Notes: generated by a model not told the origin, from the letters alone. A DNA stretch of 64,000 nucleotides from Alphaproteobacteria bacterium (GCA_015062535.1 SUUK01000006.1:1-64000), one strand, 5' to 3'. Counted from the stretch's first letter, positions 19,247-27,603 are shown. A program made the numbers and translations.

Positions 19247-19522
19247 CTATTTTTTTTCAATTTCTATATATTGAGAGCAATTTGGACAATCATAACCATT
19301 ATCTATAACATCTCTTATCAAAACATTTTCCATACAATTTGAACACTGCACCACAACATCTACATCACTCGAGCAGTTTAGACATTTGCAATCATTATCT
19401 ATTAAATCTTCTTTTAAAACATGAACTAAACACTTTGGACATTGCACCCACTCATTATTAGCCACTTCTTCATCTGATATTTCATTTGAAAAAAACTTTT
19501 TTATATTTTCCCAAAAACTCAT
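19247..19522 (-). CDS. Small double zinc-ribbon protein, AccD N-terminus-like
   Basis: A 91-residue protein with four CxxC pairs at residues 28/31, 47/50, 60/63 and 79/82, spaced as two zinc ribbons in tandem. The two halves are similar to each other (VxxCxxCxxxVLxxDxIDN). The N-terminus (MSFWENIKKFF, then WVQCPKC) recalls the zinc-ribbon start of acetyl-CoA carboxylase AccD, but no carboxyltransferase domain follows. The ATG at 19522 has GGGGGAAG directly upstream; the longer frame would run into the tRNA gene. It may bind nucleic acid or protein. No function assigned. Confidence 0.7.
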   Translation of the reverse strand: MSFWENIKKFFSNEISDEEVANNEWVQCPKCLVHVLKEDLIDNDCKCLNCSSDVDVVVQCSNCMENVLIRDVIDNGYDCPNCSQYIEIEKK

Positions 19523-19539
19523 ACTTCCCCCTAAAAAAA

Positions 19540-19616
19540 TGGTGTCAGCGGCGGGACTCGAACCCACTACCCACAGTTTAGGAAACTGTTGCTCTATCCT
19601 GATGAGCTACGCCGAC
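19540..19616 (-). tRNA. tRNA-Arg (anticodon CCT)
   Basis: A full cloverleaf on the minus strand. Acceptor stem GTCGGCG pairs with CGCTGAC (one G-T pair). There is a normal D arm, an anticodon stem ACAGT/ACTGT with loop TTCCTAA (anticodon CCT), a T arm with TTCGAGT, and an encoded CCA end at 19542-19540. It decodes AGG. It lies 17 bp upstream of the zinc-ribbon gene start and is the only intact member of a four-copy array. Confidence 0.95.
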
Positions 19617-19640
19617 ACAACAACACTAAAAAATATAACA

Positions 19641-19905
19641 ATCGGCGGAACTCGAACTTACTACCCTTTAGCTCTAGGAAACTGTTGCTCTATCCTGATG
19701 AGCTACGCCGACACAACAACACTAAAAAATATAACAATCGGCGGGACTCGAACTTACTACCCTTTAGCTCTAGGAAACTGTTGCTCTATCCTGATGAGCT
19801 ACGCCGACACAACAACACTAAAAAATATAACAATCGGCGGAACTTGAACTTACTGCCCTTTATCTCTAGGAAACTGTTGCTCGCCCCTAAATGAGCTACG
19901 CCGAC
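19641..19905 (-). pseudogene. Three decayed tandem copies of tRNA-Arg(CCT)
   Basis: Three tRNA-like copies at 19641-19712, 19737-19808 and 19833-19905, repeating every 96 bp with identical spacer sequence. All keep the acceptor 5' strand and the TTTCCTA anticodon region, and the first two keep the D arm. The 3' anticodon stem has changed (AGAGCT in place of AACTGT), the T stem carries mismatches, and CCA is not encoded. The third copy has a further change in the D arm. They look like a duplicated, non-functional tRNA array. The shared anticodon-stem defect means decay preceded the later duplications. Confidence 0.85.
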
Positions 19906-19959
19906 GCTATCAATGTTTATATAAAAACTTTTTTACCAATGCAAGAAAAAATATATCTT

Positions 19960-20847
19960 TTACCTATCCAAAATATTTTTACTAAATGTTGTTGATTTAT
20001 TTTTAGCCAATTCTTTCATTTTTTTAACTCTAGCCCCAATAAATTTCTCTTTTACATTTTCATCATTTGTATACATAATAGCTGTTTTTCCTTCTTTATC
20101 AACAAGATGAGTATCAGCACCTTTCTCTATCAATACCGTCATACCAACGATATCTCCTGTTTCGACTGCCTTCATCAAAGCTGTTCTTCCTTTAGAATCT
20201 TGCCAATTTACATCTACACCAGCATCAATTGCTATTTCTAAAGCACGTTTATACCATTCATCTCTGACATTACTATCAATCAAAATCATAAGTATAGTTT
20301 TATCTCTTACATTTTCAGAATTTACACTAATACCTTCTTTTACCAAAAGCTCCGCTATTTCAATTTTTCCATCTAACAAAGCATAATCCAAAATACTATG
20401 TCCTTTATTATTTATAACATTAATATTACCACCTTCATCAATCAAATACTTCATACATTCTAAATCACCGCGTGAAGCAACAAGAAAAAGACTAGTACCA
20501 TTTAATGTTCCACGCTTTAAATTAATATCTGCCCCCTTTTCTATATAACTTTTAACCATTTCCAAATTACAATCCCAAATTATTTTTCTGCGCATCTCAC
20601 CGGTAATTTTTTCTACTTCTTCCTTAGAAATTCTTTCCTCAACTGCTCCATTATGAGATAAAAATTCAGATATTTTTTCTTCTCCTTGCTCTTTTGCCCA
20701 AATAAGTGCAGACTTTCCTCTTGATTTACCATTCACATCAACCCCAAGCCTAACAAGCATATCAAGTTTTGCAAGTTTAATATGCTCAGCCATTTCTTTA
20801 TCTTTTATTATATCAAACAATTGACTTTCTAAAGTTACTTCTTTCAT
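19960..20847 (-). CDS. Ankyrin-repeat protein (ank family member 1)
   Basis: A 295-residue protein with the family's N-terminal module (LESQLFDIIKDKEMAEHIKLAKLDML, then LGVDVNGKSRGKSALIWAKE) and about five ankyrin repeats (for example GTSLFLVASRGDLECMKYLIDEG and GRTALMKAVETGDIVGMTVLIEKG). The C-terminus is a basic tail. No signal peptide or membrane segment, so it could be cytoplasmic or exported by a specialised system; no such system is visible here. The start at 20847 aligns with the paralogues at 25820, 28005, 39876 and 62912 and has AAGGGA upstream. More diverged repeats than the other long copies. Confidence 0.85.
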   Translation of the reverse strand: MKEVTLESQLFDIIKDKEMAEHIKLAKLDMLVRLGVDVNGKSRGKSALIWAKEQGEEKISEFLSHNGAVEERISKEEVEKITGEMRRKIIWDCNLEMVKSYIEKGADINLKRGTLNGTSLFLVASRGDLECMKYLIDEGGNINVINNKGHSILDYALLDGKIEIAELLVKEGISVNSENVRDKTILMILIDSNVRDEWYKRALEIAIDAGVDVNWQDSKGRTALMKAVETGDIVGMTVLIEKGADTHLVDKEGKTAIMYTNDENVKEKFIGARVKKMKELAKNKSTTFSKNILDR

Positions 20848-20878
20848 CTCTCTTCCCTTTATGCTCAAAACATAACCA

Positions 20879-20907
20879 ATTTTACAATATTTTTCCTCAT
20901 TTTGCAA
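20879..20907 (-). promoter_or_regulatory. Predicted promoter of ank member 1
   Basis: Minus strand TTGCAA (20907-20902), 17-bp spacer, TAAAAT (20884-20879), about 30 bp before the start at 20847. The region aligns with the promoters of three other ank genes. Confidence 0.7.
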
Positions 20908-21059
20908 CCCAAAACACTTATTAAAAAAAGCAAACAACAGTTATAATTTTACATAAAATTAATATTTTTTATTTAAAATCATCAACATAATTGTATTACT
21001 ATACGATTTTAACATCATGAAGAAAATACTTTAAAATATTTAGGATAAAGGATAACAAA

Positions 21060-21572
21060 ATGAAGAAAATAATTGTTTTTATTGCTACTATATTCTTTGC
21101 AATAAGCCCTGCACATGCGGATAAAAATGAAAAAATCAATGAATTAATTAACAACGTCAACAATCGTGCAGCATTAGACACTGTTAAAACCTTTTTTCCA
21201 CAACTTTTAGCACCTATTGAATGTGGATTTCAATTAGATGAAGCAGGAAAACAAGCTCTAAATGACGAAATGGAAAAAGCTTTTCAATCTTATGCAGAAA
21301 AATTAACTGTTTTTATTAAACCTTATTATGAAGAAACTTTCACCGAAGCAGAAATTGACGAAATACTAGCTTTTTACAAATCAAAACCTGTACAAAAATT
21401 GATGGCATTAACACCTGTTATAATGGAAAACGTATTACCACAAACCCAATCTTTAAATCAAGAACTAACAATCAATTTCATGACCGCCGCAAACGAAATT
21501 GTTAAAAATTATCCTCAAAAATCAGAAGAAGAACTAAAATATTGTATGCAACAAAAACAAAAAAGTTGGTAG
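21060..21572 (+). CDS. Exported DUF2059 protein
   Basis: A 170-residue protein with a signal peptide (MKKIIVFIATIFFAISPAHA, cut near residue 20) and a DUF2059-type helical domain. The recognisable core is YYEETFTEAEIDEILAFYKSKPVQKLMALTPVIMENV near 95-131. DUF2059 proteins are small periplasmic proteins of unknown role. AGGATAAAGGATAACAAAATG gives a reasonable ribosome binding site. It is followed by a good terminator and is monocistronic, divergent from the ank gene at 19960. Confidence 0.85.
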   Translation: MKKIIVFIATIFFAISPAHADKNEKINELINNVNNRAALDTVKTFFPQLLAPIECGFQLDEAGKQALNDEMEKAFQSYAEKLTVFIKPYYEETFTEAEIDEILAFYKSKPVQKLMALTPVIMENVLPQTQSLNQELTINFMTAANEIVKNYPQKSEEELKYCMQQKQKSW

Positions 21573-21620
21573 ATTGATTTATCAATACTAGTATTATTTA
21601 ATAAAGTTACAAACTAACCC

Positions 21621-21655
21621 ATCCACGTTTTGAACCGCAAGACGTGGATTTTTTT
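21621..21655 (+). terminator. Rho-independent terminator of the DUF2059 gene
   Basis: Stem ATCCACGT with ACGTGGAT around a 13-base loop, followed by TTTTTTT. It lies about 50 bp after the stop codon. Confidence 0.85.
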
Positions 21656-21692
21656 AACTATTACCCATTTTACCCAAAAAATCACCTATCCC

Positions 21693-21730
21693 GTCATCCC
21701 TCGATTGCACCAGCAATCGTCAAGGGATCT
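21693..21730. repeat. Class 3 REP-like palindrome, copy 1
   Basis: Starts GTCATCCCTCGATTGC and ends GCAATCGTCAAGGGATCT. The arms ATCCCT-CGATTGC and GCAATCG-AGGGAT pair over 13 bp, with a three-base TCA bulge on the right arm. It lies between the DUF2059 terminator and a class 1 element. Confidence 0.85.
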
Positions 21731-21743
21731 ACAAATTAAAAAA

Positions 21744-21926
21744 ATCATGATAGTGCTTTAGCACACCCTCATTTAAAACCGAACGGCAATGCCGTTGCAA
21801 CGGGTGGGATAAAGTGCTGTGCTATTGTTAAATGTCCTGCCCATAAGCGGAGCGTACTAAAGGCGTACGTGAGCATTATGGGACAGGCTTCCATTTGACA
21901 ATTTGACAGCGCTTTAGCACACCCCC
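21744..21926. repeat. Class 1 palindromic element overlapping the 3' end of ldh
   Basis: Right-arm sequence (21751-21770), small hairpin AACGGC-aat-GCCGTT (21782-21796), then one unit. Left AAAGTGCTGT pairs with right ACAGCGCTTT (one G-T pair), GGGTG pairs with CACCC, and the variable stem TTGTTAAATG pairs with CATTTGACAA. The inner part carries ATGTCC and GGCTTCCAT, the inner motifs of class 2 elements, so this copy joins parts of both classes. Its right arm runs into the last codons and stop codon of ldh on the minus strand. Confidence 0.8.
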
Positions 21927-22834
21927 TCCCCAATCCCATTTACAAATTTACTAATAACCCCCACACTCTCAACCAACTTCTTCTTCTCATCATCACTCAA
22001 ACTCGGAACCAAAACCTTGACAACCCCATCTCTACCTAAAACAAACGGCATAGAAAACGAAACATTATTATATAAACCTAAAGCTTTATCAAAATGAGAA
22101 GATATATTAAAAACCTTATTACTATCGCTTAAAATACCCTCAATGATGCTAACACAAGCACTAGCAATTCCATAATAGGTAGCCCCTTTTCCTTTAATTA
22201 TTTCATATGCTAAATTTCTAACTTTATACTCAACATCACTTCTTTGCTTAGGATTTATTCCGCCAAACTCTTTTAGGGTGCTTTCAATTTTGCTCCATAG
22301 TAGAACTGAGCTATCACCATGCTCACCAATAACATCTGCATTTATAGAGCAAGGAGATATCTTAAACTTTGCACTTAAAACACTACGAAACCTTGCGCTA
22401 TCTAAAACACACCCAGTCCCTAAAACCTTTCTTTTATTAAAATCACCAAGTCTTAACACAACCTCAGTCATCACATCAACAGGATTAGTTGCCACAATAA
22501 TAATGCTATCTTTTGCATATTTTTTTATCTCAGGCACAATTTTTTTAAATATCTCAACATTTCTATCAAGTAATTCAAGCCTTGTTTCGCCAACCTTTTG
22601 GTTAGCACCAGCAGAAATAACTACAATATCCGATTCTGCTAACCTATCAAAATCACCAAAAACAATCTTAGAATCTTTTTCAAACACTCCCGCATGCATT
22701 AAGTCAAAAGCCTCAGCCTTTGATTTTTCTTTATTTATATCGATAATTGCAATTTTTGATACCATACTATTAATAACAAGCCTATAAAGAATAGTACTAC
22801 CAACCATACCCGCCCCAATAATCGCTATTTTCAT
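21914..22834 (-). CDS. ldh: L-lactate dehydrogenase
   Basis: NAD-dependent lactate/malate dehydrogenase family, 306 residues. The Rossmann motif GAGMVG is at 7-12. GANQKVGETRL at 76-86 has glutamine (Q79) at the substrate-choice position, as in lactate dehydrogenases; malate enzymes have arginine. R85, D147-R150 and the catalytic histidine H172 in GEHGDSS are present. This predicts reduction of pyruvate to L-lactate with NADH, so a fermentative step. The ATG at 22834 with GGGAGG is preferred to the longer frame to 22879. The last residues and stop lie inside a repeat element. Confidence 0.9.
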   Translation of the reverse strand: MKIAIIGAGMVGSTILYRLVINSMVSKIAIIDINKEKSKAEAFDLMHAGVFEKDSKIVFGDFDRLAESDIVVISAGANQKVGETRLELLDRNVEIFKKIVPEIKKYAKDSIIIVATNPVDVMTEVVLRLGDFNKRKVLGTGCVLDSARFRSVLSAKFKISPCSINADVIGEHGDSSVLLWSKIESTLKEFGGINPKQRSDVEYKVRNLAYEIIKGKGATYYGIASACVSIIEGILSDSNKVFNISSHFDKALGLYNNVSFSMPFVLGRDGVVKVLVPSLSDDEKKKLVESVGVISKFVNGIGEGVC

Positions 22835-23109
22835 AAATTCCTCCCTAAGATATGCTAAATTTTTACTAAAAAACTTCATTTTTCACCTTTGATATAATCA
22901 TTTTTGCCCTCAAAAAAAGATAAAACGCCCATTTTTTTGTTATTTTTTATTTTAAATTAACAACATAAAAACAATAACTTATTCTTTTTATCCCCTATCA
23001 AAAGTTGAAAAAACAAAAAAAAAGCTTGTCAAATAAATAAAATATGTGTAGCGTTGCTTCAGACATTTAGTCTAAGATTTGTTTTAATATTTTTTAGAGG
23101 TTGAATTTA

Positions 23110-23343
23110 ATGACTAATACCGCTGATCGTGTTAAGAAAATTGTTGCTGAACATTTAGGTGTTGAAGAAACAAAAGTAACAGAAAATGCAAACTTTATTG
23201 ATGATTTGGGTGCTGATAGCTTAGATACTGTAGAATTAGTTATGGCATTCGAAGAAGAATTCGGTTGCGAAATTCCTGATGAAGCAGCAGAAAAAATTCT
23301 TACAGTTAAAGATGCTATTGACTATCTTTCAAAAGCTGCGTAA
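23110..23343 (+). CDS. acpP: Acyl carrier protein
   Basis: Carries growing acyl chains in fatty acid synthesis. The 77-residue acidic protein has the DSL motif [10 protein letters not shown] with S37 as the 4'-phosphopantetheine site. The ATG at 23110 has AGAGGTTG upstream; a TTG three codons earlier is open but not needed. It is followed by a terminator-like hairpin and then fabF, the usual alphaproteobacterial order, which would allow high acpP and lower fabF expression. Confidence 0.98.
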   Translation: MTNTADRVKKIVAEHLGVEETKVTENANFIDDLGADSLDTVELVMAFEEEFGCEIPDEAAEKILTVKDAIDYLSKAA

Positions 23344-23366
23344 GTCTTTGGAATTATCTAAGTTAG

Positions 23367-23397
23367 AACTCGCTGAAAAGTTTTAAGCGAGTTTTTT
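23367..23397 (+). terminator. Terminator between acpP and fabF
   Basis: Stem AACTCGCT with AGCGAGTT followed by TTTT, 23 bp after the acpP stop. Probably partial, letting some transcription reach fabF. Confidence 0.8.
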
Positions 23398-23452
23398 CAT
23401 ATAAATTTTATCCGTTAACCAAAATAACGGATAATAAGTGATGAGGTTATTA

Positions 23453-24730
23453 ATGAGAAGAGTTGTAGTAACAGGTATGGGCGTAGTTTCGCCACTTGGA
23501 AGAGGTGTAAAACATAACTGGGAATCTTTACTTCAAGGCAAATCTGGTATCCGCCAAATTCAAGGTATTGATTTAAAAGACATTCCAGTAACAATTGCAG
23601 GACAAGTACCATTTGGAGAAGCTGAGCCTGATTTCAATCCAGATACAGTTATAGCCCCCAAAGATCAAAAGAAAAATGATAAATTTATTTTGTTTGGTAT
23701 GGCAGCTGCAGATGATGCAATAAAAGATGCTGGCTGGAATGTAGAAACTGCAACAGAAGAAGAAAAATATCGTGCCGGAGTTATGATGGGCGCCGGTATT
23801 GGTGGTCTTCAAGGCATTTACGAAAATTCAATATCATTTAATGAATTTGGTATGAAAAAGATTTCACCATTCTTCATCCCTTCTGTATTAATTAACCTAA
23901 TCTCTGGTAATGTATCTATTAAGCATGGCTTAAAAGGTCCAAACCACGCATGTGTAACAGCATGTTCAACAGGTACCCATGCCATTGGTGATGCAGCATC
24001 TATGATTGCTCGTGGTGATGCAGACCTTATGGTTGCAGGTGGTGCAGAATCTGCTGTAAACGTTCTTGGTTTATCTGGTTTTGCTCGCATGAAAGCAATT
24101 ACTGCAGAATACAATGACACCCCATCAAAAGCTTCTCGTCCTTGGGATCAAGGTCGTAGTGGTTTCGTTATGGGTGAAGGCGCTGGTGCAGTAGTACTTG
24201 AAGAATTAGAGCATGCAATCAAACGTGGCGCAAAAATCTATGCCGAAGTTGTAGGATATGGTATGTCAGGTGATGCTTATCACATCACAGCTCCTTCTGG
24301 TGATGGCGCATATCGTGCAATGAAAATGGCAACAGACCATGCTAAAGAACATGGTGTTGAATTAACAGACATTGGTTATATCAATGCTCATGGTACTTCA
24401 ACTCCAGCTGGTGACGTTGGTGAAGCTCTTGCTGTAAAACGTTTATTTGGTGATGAGAACATTAAAAATGTATCAATGTCATCAACAAAATCTGCAATAG
24501 GTCACTTACTTGGTGCCGCAGGTGCTGTTGAAGCCGTTTACACAATTATGGCATTAAACGAGCAAACATGCCCACCAACATTAAACTTAGAAAATCCTGC
24601 AGAAGAACTAAGCGACTTTGATCTTGTACCATTAAAACCAAAGAAAAGAGAAATCAAAGCTGCAATGTCAAACTCATTTGGCTTTGGCGGAACAAACTCT
24701 TCTGTAATTTTCAAAAAATATAATGGATAA
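23453..24730 (+). CDS. fabF: 3-oxoacyl-ACP synthase II (KAS II)
   Basis: Condenses malonyl-ACP with acyl-ACP in fatty acid elongation. The 425-residue thiolase-fold protein has the Cys-His-His triad: C171 in TACSTGTHA, H313 in NAHGTSTP, H351 in GHLLGAAG. The C-terminal SNSFGFGGTNSS motif is normal. The ATG at 23453 has GAGG at seven bases and gives the family start MRRVVVTGMG; the frame is open a few codons further. It lies between acpP and mltG, 15 bp before the latter. Confidence 0.98.
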   Translation: MRRVVVTGMGVVSPLGRGVKHNWESLLQGKSGIRQIQGIDLKDIPVTIAGQVPFGEAEPDFNPDTVIAPKDQKKNDKFILFGMAAADDAIKDAGWNVETATEEEKYRAGVMMGAGIGGLQGIYENSISFNEFGMKKISPFFIPSVLINLISGNVSIKHGLKGPNHACVTACSTGTHAIGDAASMIARGDADLMVAGGAESAVNVLGLSGFARMKAITAEYNDTPSKASRPWDQGRSGFVMGEGAGAVVLEELEHAIKRGAKIYAEVVGYGMSGDAYHITAPSGDGAYRAMKMATDHAKEHGVELTDIGYINAHGTSTPAGDVGEALAVKRLFGDENIKNVSMSSTKSAIGHLLGAAGAVEAVYTIMALNEQTCPPTLNLENPAEELSDFDLVPLKPKKREIKAAMSNSFGFGGTNSSVIFKKYNG

Positions 24731-24745
24731 TTACTAGGTTAAAAA

Positions 24746-25720
24746 ATGAAAATATTAAAGTGCCTCCTTATTTTAGCTTTTATTGGTTTAATAATAGGAG
24801 GCACTTTTTTATACTTCATACACAAGGAATTTACAAAAACATCAACGCTTACAACCCCAGTTGAAATAAATATTTCCAAAGGCTCATCACTTAATCAAAT
24901 TGCCTATTTATTAGAAAAAAAAGGCATCATCAAAGATGCAAGATTATTTATCCTATATTCAAGAATAAATAAACTATCCTCAAACCTAAAAGCTGGTGAA
25001 TATCGCTTTGAAAATCAAGTATCATTCTCATCAATTGCGCAAAAGATAACCTTAGGAGATGTAATAAAAAGAACTATCACTATCCCCGAGGGCAAAGCTT
25101 TAAGTGAAATTATTGATATAATCAATAACGAACCCAACCTAAAAGGAGAGATAACCATCCCCTTAAAAGAAGGCGACATTTTACCTGAAACATATCAATT
25201 TACCACCGATACCACCAAAGATGATATTATAAAAAATGCCAAACTTGCTATGGAAAAAGCCCTAAATGAGGCAATGCAAAAAATCTCCCACAATTCCCCC
25301 ATAAAAACCAAAGAAGATTTGCTTATCCTTGCAAGTATTGTAGAAAAAGAAACCGGTCTTGCAAATGAGCGAGATGTAGTTGCATCAGTCTTCTTAAATC
25401 GCCTAAAAATTGGCATGCGTTTACAAACAGACCCAACCATAATCTATGCCGTAACTAGTGGTAAAATGAACTTAAATCGCCCAATCTACAAAAAGGATTT
25501 GGCTTATGATTCCCCATACAATACTTACTTATATAGCGGACTACCACCAACCCCAATTTGTAGCCCAGGAATAGATGCCATAAATGCTGTAGCAACCCCT
25601 AAAGAAACAAAATTTCTATATTTTGTAGCAGATGGTCTAACAGGTGGCCACCGCTTTGCAACAAGCCTTTCAGAGCACAATAAAAACGTATCAAACTACC
25701 GCCGTAACCTAAAAAAATAA
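24746..25720 (+). CDS. mltG: Endolytic murein transglycosylase MltG
   Basis: Cleaves nascent glycan strands in the periplasm and is thought to act as a terminator of peptidoglycan polymerisation. The 324-residue protein has one N-terminal membrane helix (about 5-25), a LysM-like region, and the YceG catalytic domain. The catalytic glutamate is E200 in ILASIVEKET. The QTDPTIIYA and YNTYLYSGLPPTPICSPG motifs follow. The order fabF-mltG is common in this class. No terminator is evident after it; a REP-like element follows at 25767. Confidence 0.95.
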   Translation: MKILKCLLILAFIGLIIGGTFLYFIHKEFTKTSTLTTPVEINISKGSSLNQIAYLLEKKGIIKDARLFILYSRINKLSSNLKAGEYRFENQVSFSSIAQKITLGDVIKRTITIPEGKALSEIIDIINNEPNLKGEITIPLKEGDILPETYQFTTDTTKDDIIKNAKLAMEKALNEAMQKISHNSPIKTKEDLLILASIVEKETGLANERDVVASVFLNRLKIGMRLQTDPTIIYAVTSGKMNLNRPIYKKDLAYDSPYNTYLYSGLPPTPICSPGIDAINAVATPKETKFLYFVADGLTGGHRFATSLSEHNKNVSNYRRNLKK

Positions 25721-25766
25721 TTTTCTCTCCTATTCTCTAATCCCCCTCGATTACTTTAGCCTTTTT

Positions 25767-25805
25767 GTCATCCCTCGATTGCATTTAGCAATCGTCAAGG
25801 GATCT
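25767..25805. repeat. Class 3 REP-like palindrome, copy 2
   Basis: GTCATCCCTCGATTGC, a four-base loop, then GCAATCGTCAAGGGATCT. It lies 15 bp from the 3' end of the ank gene at 25820. The sequence from this repeat into the gene aligns with the matching junction of the ank gene at 28005. Confidence 0.85.
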
Positions 25806-25819
25806 CCGAATTAAAACCT

Positions 25820-26983
25820 TTATTCTCGCTCAAACCCTTGAACAATCACATTTTCACCAGTCTTCTCATTTCTTTTCTTAACAGCTTCAATTATTGCTTT
25901 CTTTATTTCCTCATTATCTGCACGCATCATGGCATTTTGACCATAATTATCCTTTTGATTAACATCAGCCCCATTTTGAATTAAAAGTTCTACAATTTCT
26001 TTACAACCTATACATGAAGCATTCATCAAAGCTGTACTACCACTATTAGATTTAGCATTAACATCCGCTCCTTTTTCTATTAATAACTCTACAATTTCCT
26101 TATCTCCTTCATGAGAAGCATTCATCAAAGCAGTCCAACCTTGTTTATCTTGCAGATTTACATCAGCACCTTTTTGAATTAAAAGTTCTACAATTTCTTT
26201 ACGACCCATAAATGAAGCTCCCATCAAAGCTGTACTACCACTATTATCCTTTTGATTAACATCAACCCCTTTTTGAATTAAAAGCTCCACAACTTCCTTA
26301 TGACCAGCTTCAGAAGCCTCCATCAAAGCTGTACTACCACCATTAGTTTTTTGATTAACATCAACCCCTTTTTGAATTAAAAGCTCCACAACTTCCTTAC
26401 ATCCTTGATTAGAAGCACTCATCAAAGCAGTCCAACCATCATTATCTTTTTGATTAACATCAGCACCATTTTGAATTAATAACTCTACAACTTCCTTACA
26501 TCCACCACCTGAAGCACACATCAAAGCTGTCCTCTCAGCCTCAACTTTTTGATTAACATCCGCTCCTTTTTCTATTAATAACTCTACAATTTCCTTATCT
26601 CCTTCATAAGAAGCTCTCATCAAAGCAGTCCACTCATTCTCATATTCATCCTCATCTTTTTGATTAACATCAGCTCCCATATCTATTAATTCTTCAACGT
26701 CTTTTTTTTCTCCATTTGCACAAACTTCTATTAATTTTTTACCAAGTTCTTTGGCAATTTCTTCATCAAAAATATCTTTTCCACCTTTTTCTTCTAAAAA
26801 CTCTATAACTTTTTGATTATTTACCTCATTTGCAAGTTTTAAGGCAGATTTTGCCCCATACATAGCATTTACATCAACCCCAAGTTTATTTAGCATATCA
26901 AGTTTTGCAAGCTTGATATGCTCCGCCATTTCTTTATTTTTGATAATCTCAAATAACTGCTTTTCTAAGATATTTTCACTCAT
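25820..26983 (-). CDS. Ankyrin-repeat protein (ank family member 2)
   Basis: A 387-residue protein. The family N-terminal module (LEKQLFEIIKNKEMAEHIKLAKLDML, about 5-30) is followed by a degenerate first region with a FDEEIAKELGKKLIEVC helix. Then come seven regular 33-residue ankyrin repeats carrying TALMxAS, KE(V/I)VELLI and KG(A/V)DVN. A partial eighth unit (QNAMMRAD) and a basic tail end the protein. The repeats are very alike, so they expanded recently. No signal peptide. It is framed by class 3 repeats on both sides, in the same orientation. Partner unknown. Confidence 0.88.
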   Translation of the reverse strand: MSENILEKQLFEIIKNKEMAEHIKLAKLDMLNKLGVDVNAMYGAKSALKLANEVNNQKVIEFLEEKGGKDIFDEEIAKELGKKLIEVCANGEKKDVEELIDMGADVNQKDEDEYENEWTALMRASYEGDKEIVELLIEKGADVNQKVEAERTALMCASGGGCKEVVELLIQNGADVNQKDNDGWTALMSASNQGCKEVVELLIQKGVDVNQKTNGGSTALMEASEAGHKEVVELLIQKGVDVNQKDNSGSTALMGASFMGRKEIVELLIQKGADVNLQDKQGWTALMNASHEGDKEIVELLIEKGADVNAKSNSGSTALMNASCIGCKEIVELLIQNGADVNQKDNYGQNAMMRADNEEIKKAIIEAVKKRNEKTGENVIVQGFERE

Positions 26984-27014
26984 TTTTGCCCCGTTTTTCT
27001 AAAAAACATAGCCC

Positions 27015-27043
27015 ATTTTATCACAAATTACCCCACTTTGCAA
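27015..27043 (-). promoter_or_regulatory. Predicted promoter of ank member 2
   Basis: Minus strand TTGCAA (27043-27038), 17-bp spacer containing GGGG, TAAAAT (27020-27015), about 30 bp before the start codon. Confidence 0.7.
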
Positions 27044-27057
27044 CAAATATCTCTCCT

Positions 27058-27096
27058 GTCATCCCTCAATTGCTTTAGCAAAACGTCAAGGGATCT
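27058..27096. repeat. Class 3 REP-like palindrome, copy 3 (mismatched)
   Basis: GTCATCCCTCAATTGC, loop, then GCAAAACGTCAAGGGATCT. The outer stem ATCCCT/AGGGAT is kept, but the inner arms come from two variants (CAATTGC against GCAAAACG) and no longer match. It looks like a recombinant of the GATTGC and GTTTTGC types. Confidence 0.75.
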
Positions 27097-27107
27097 CTAA
27101 AAAAGCA

Positions 27108-27138
27108 CAAAAAAAGGAGCAGGTTTTTACCTACTCCT
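27108..27138 (-). terminator. Rho-independent terminator of rplQ
   Basis: Minus strand stem AGGAGTAGGT with ACCTGCTCCT (one G-T pair), then eight T residues. It lies about 22 bp after the rplQ stop. Confidence 0.9.
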
Positions 27139-27159
27139 TTGCATTGTAGCATAAATAAA

Positions 27160-27603
27160 TTATGCAGCTGTTTCAGCTTCTGCAGCTTCCATTGCAGCTT
27201 TTTCAGCTTTAACACGTTCAATGTCTTTTTTACCTTTAGCATTAACATCTCTGTCAACGAGTTCGATAATAGCCATTGGAGCGCAGTCACCATAACGGAA
27301 ACCAGCTTTAAGAACGCGTGTATAACCACCGTTACGTTCTTTGTAACGTTCAGCCAAAACAGAAAAAAGCTTAGAAACAACTTCTTTATCTCTTAAGAAA
27401 GACAAAGCCAAACGACGAGAATTCAAATCACCTTTTTTAGCATAAGTAATCATGCTATCAGCAAAAGTTCTTAATTCTTTAGCTCTTGGTAAAGTAATAG
27501 TAATTTGTTCGTGAGTTAATAAAGCATTCGTTAAGTTAGCAAACAAAGCTCTTCTTTGGCTCTTTGGCATATTAAAACGTCTATGTGCGTCACCGTGTCT
27601 CAT
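27160..27603 (-). CDS. rplQ: 50S ribosomal protein L17
   Basis: L17 is a large-subunit protein near the exit tunnel. The 147-residue product starts MRHGDAHRRFNMPKSQRRALFANL, the family signature, and ends with an alanine- and glutamate-rich tail. The ATG at 27603 has AAAGGAAC; the longer open frame to 27714 covers leader hairpins and is not coding. L17 normally follows rpoA at the end of the alpha operon, but here neither rpoA nor other ribosomal genes adjoin it. It stands between two ankyrin genes with its own leader and terminator. Confidence 0.97.
   Translation of the reverse strand: MRHGDAHRRFNMPKSQRRALFANLTNALLTHEQITITLPRAKELRTFADSMITYAKKGDLNSRRLALSFLRDKEVVSKLFSVLAERYKERNGGYTRVLKAGFRYGDCAPMAIIELVDRDVNAKGKKDIERVKAEKAAMEAAEAETAA

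Noticed and set aside
19539..19894. Open frames of about 100 codons on the plus strand with internal repeats
   Set aside because: They are the antisense of the tRNA-Arg array and its decayed copies; the protein repeat is only the 96-bp tRNA period.
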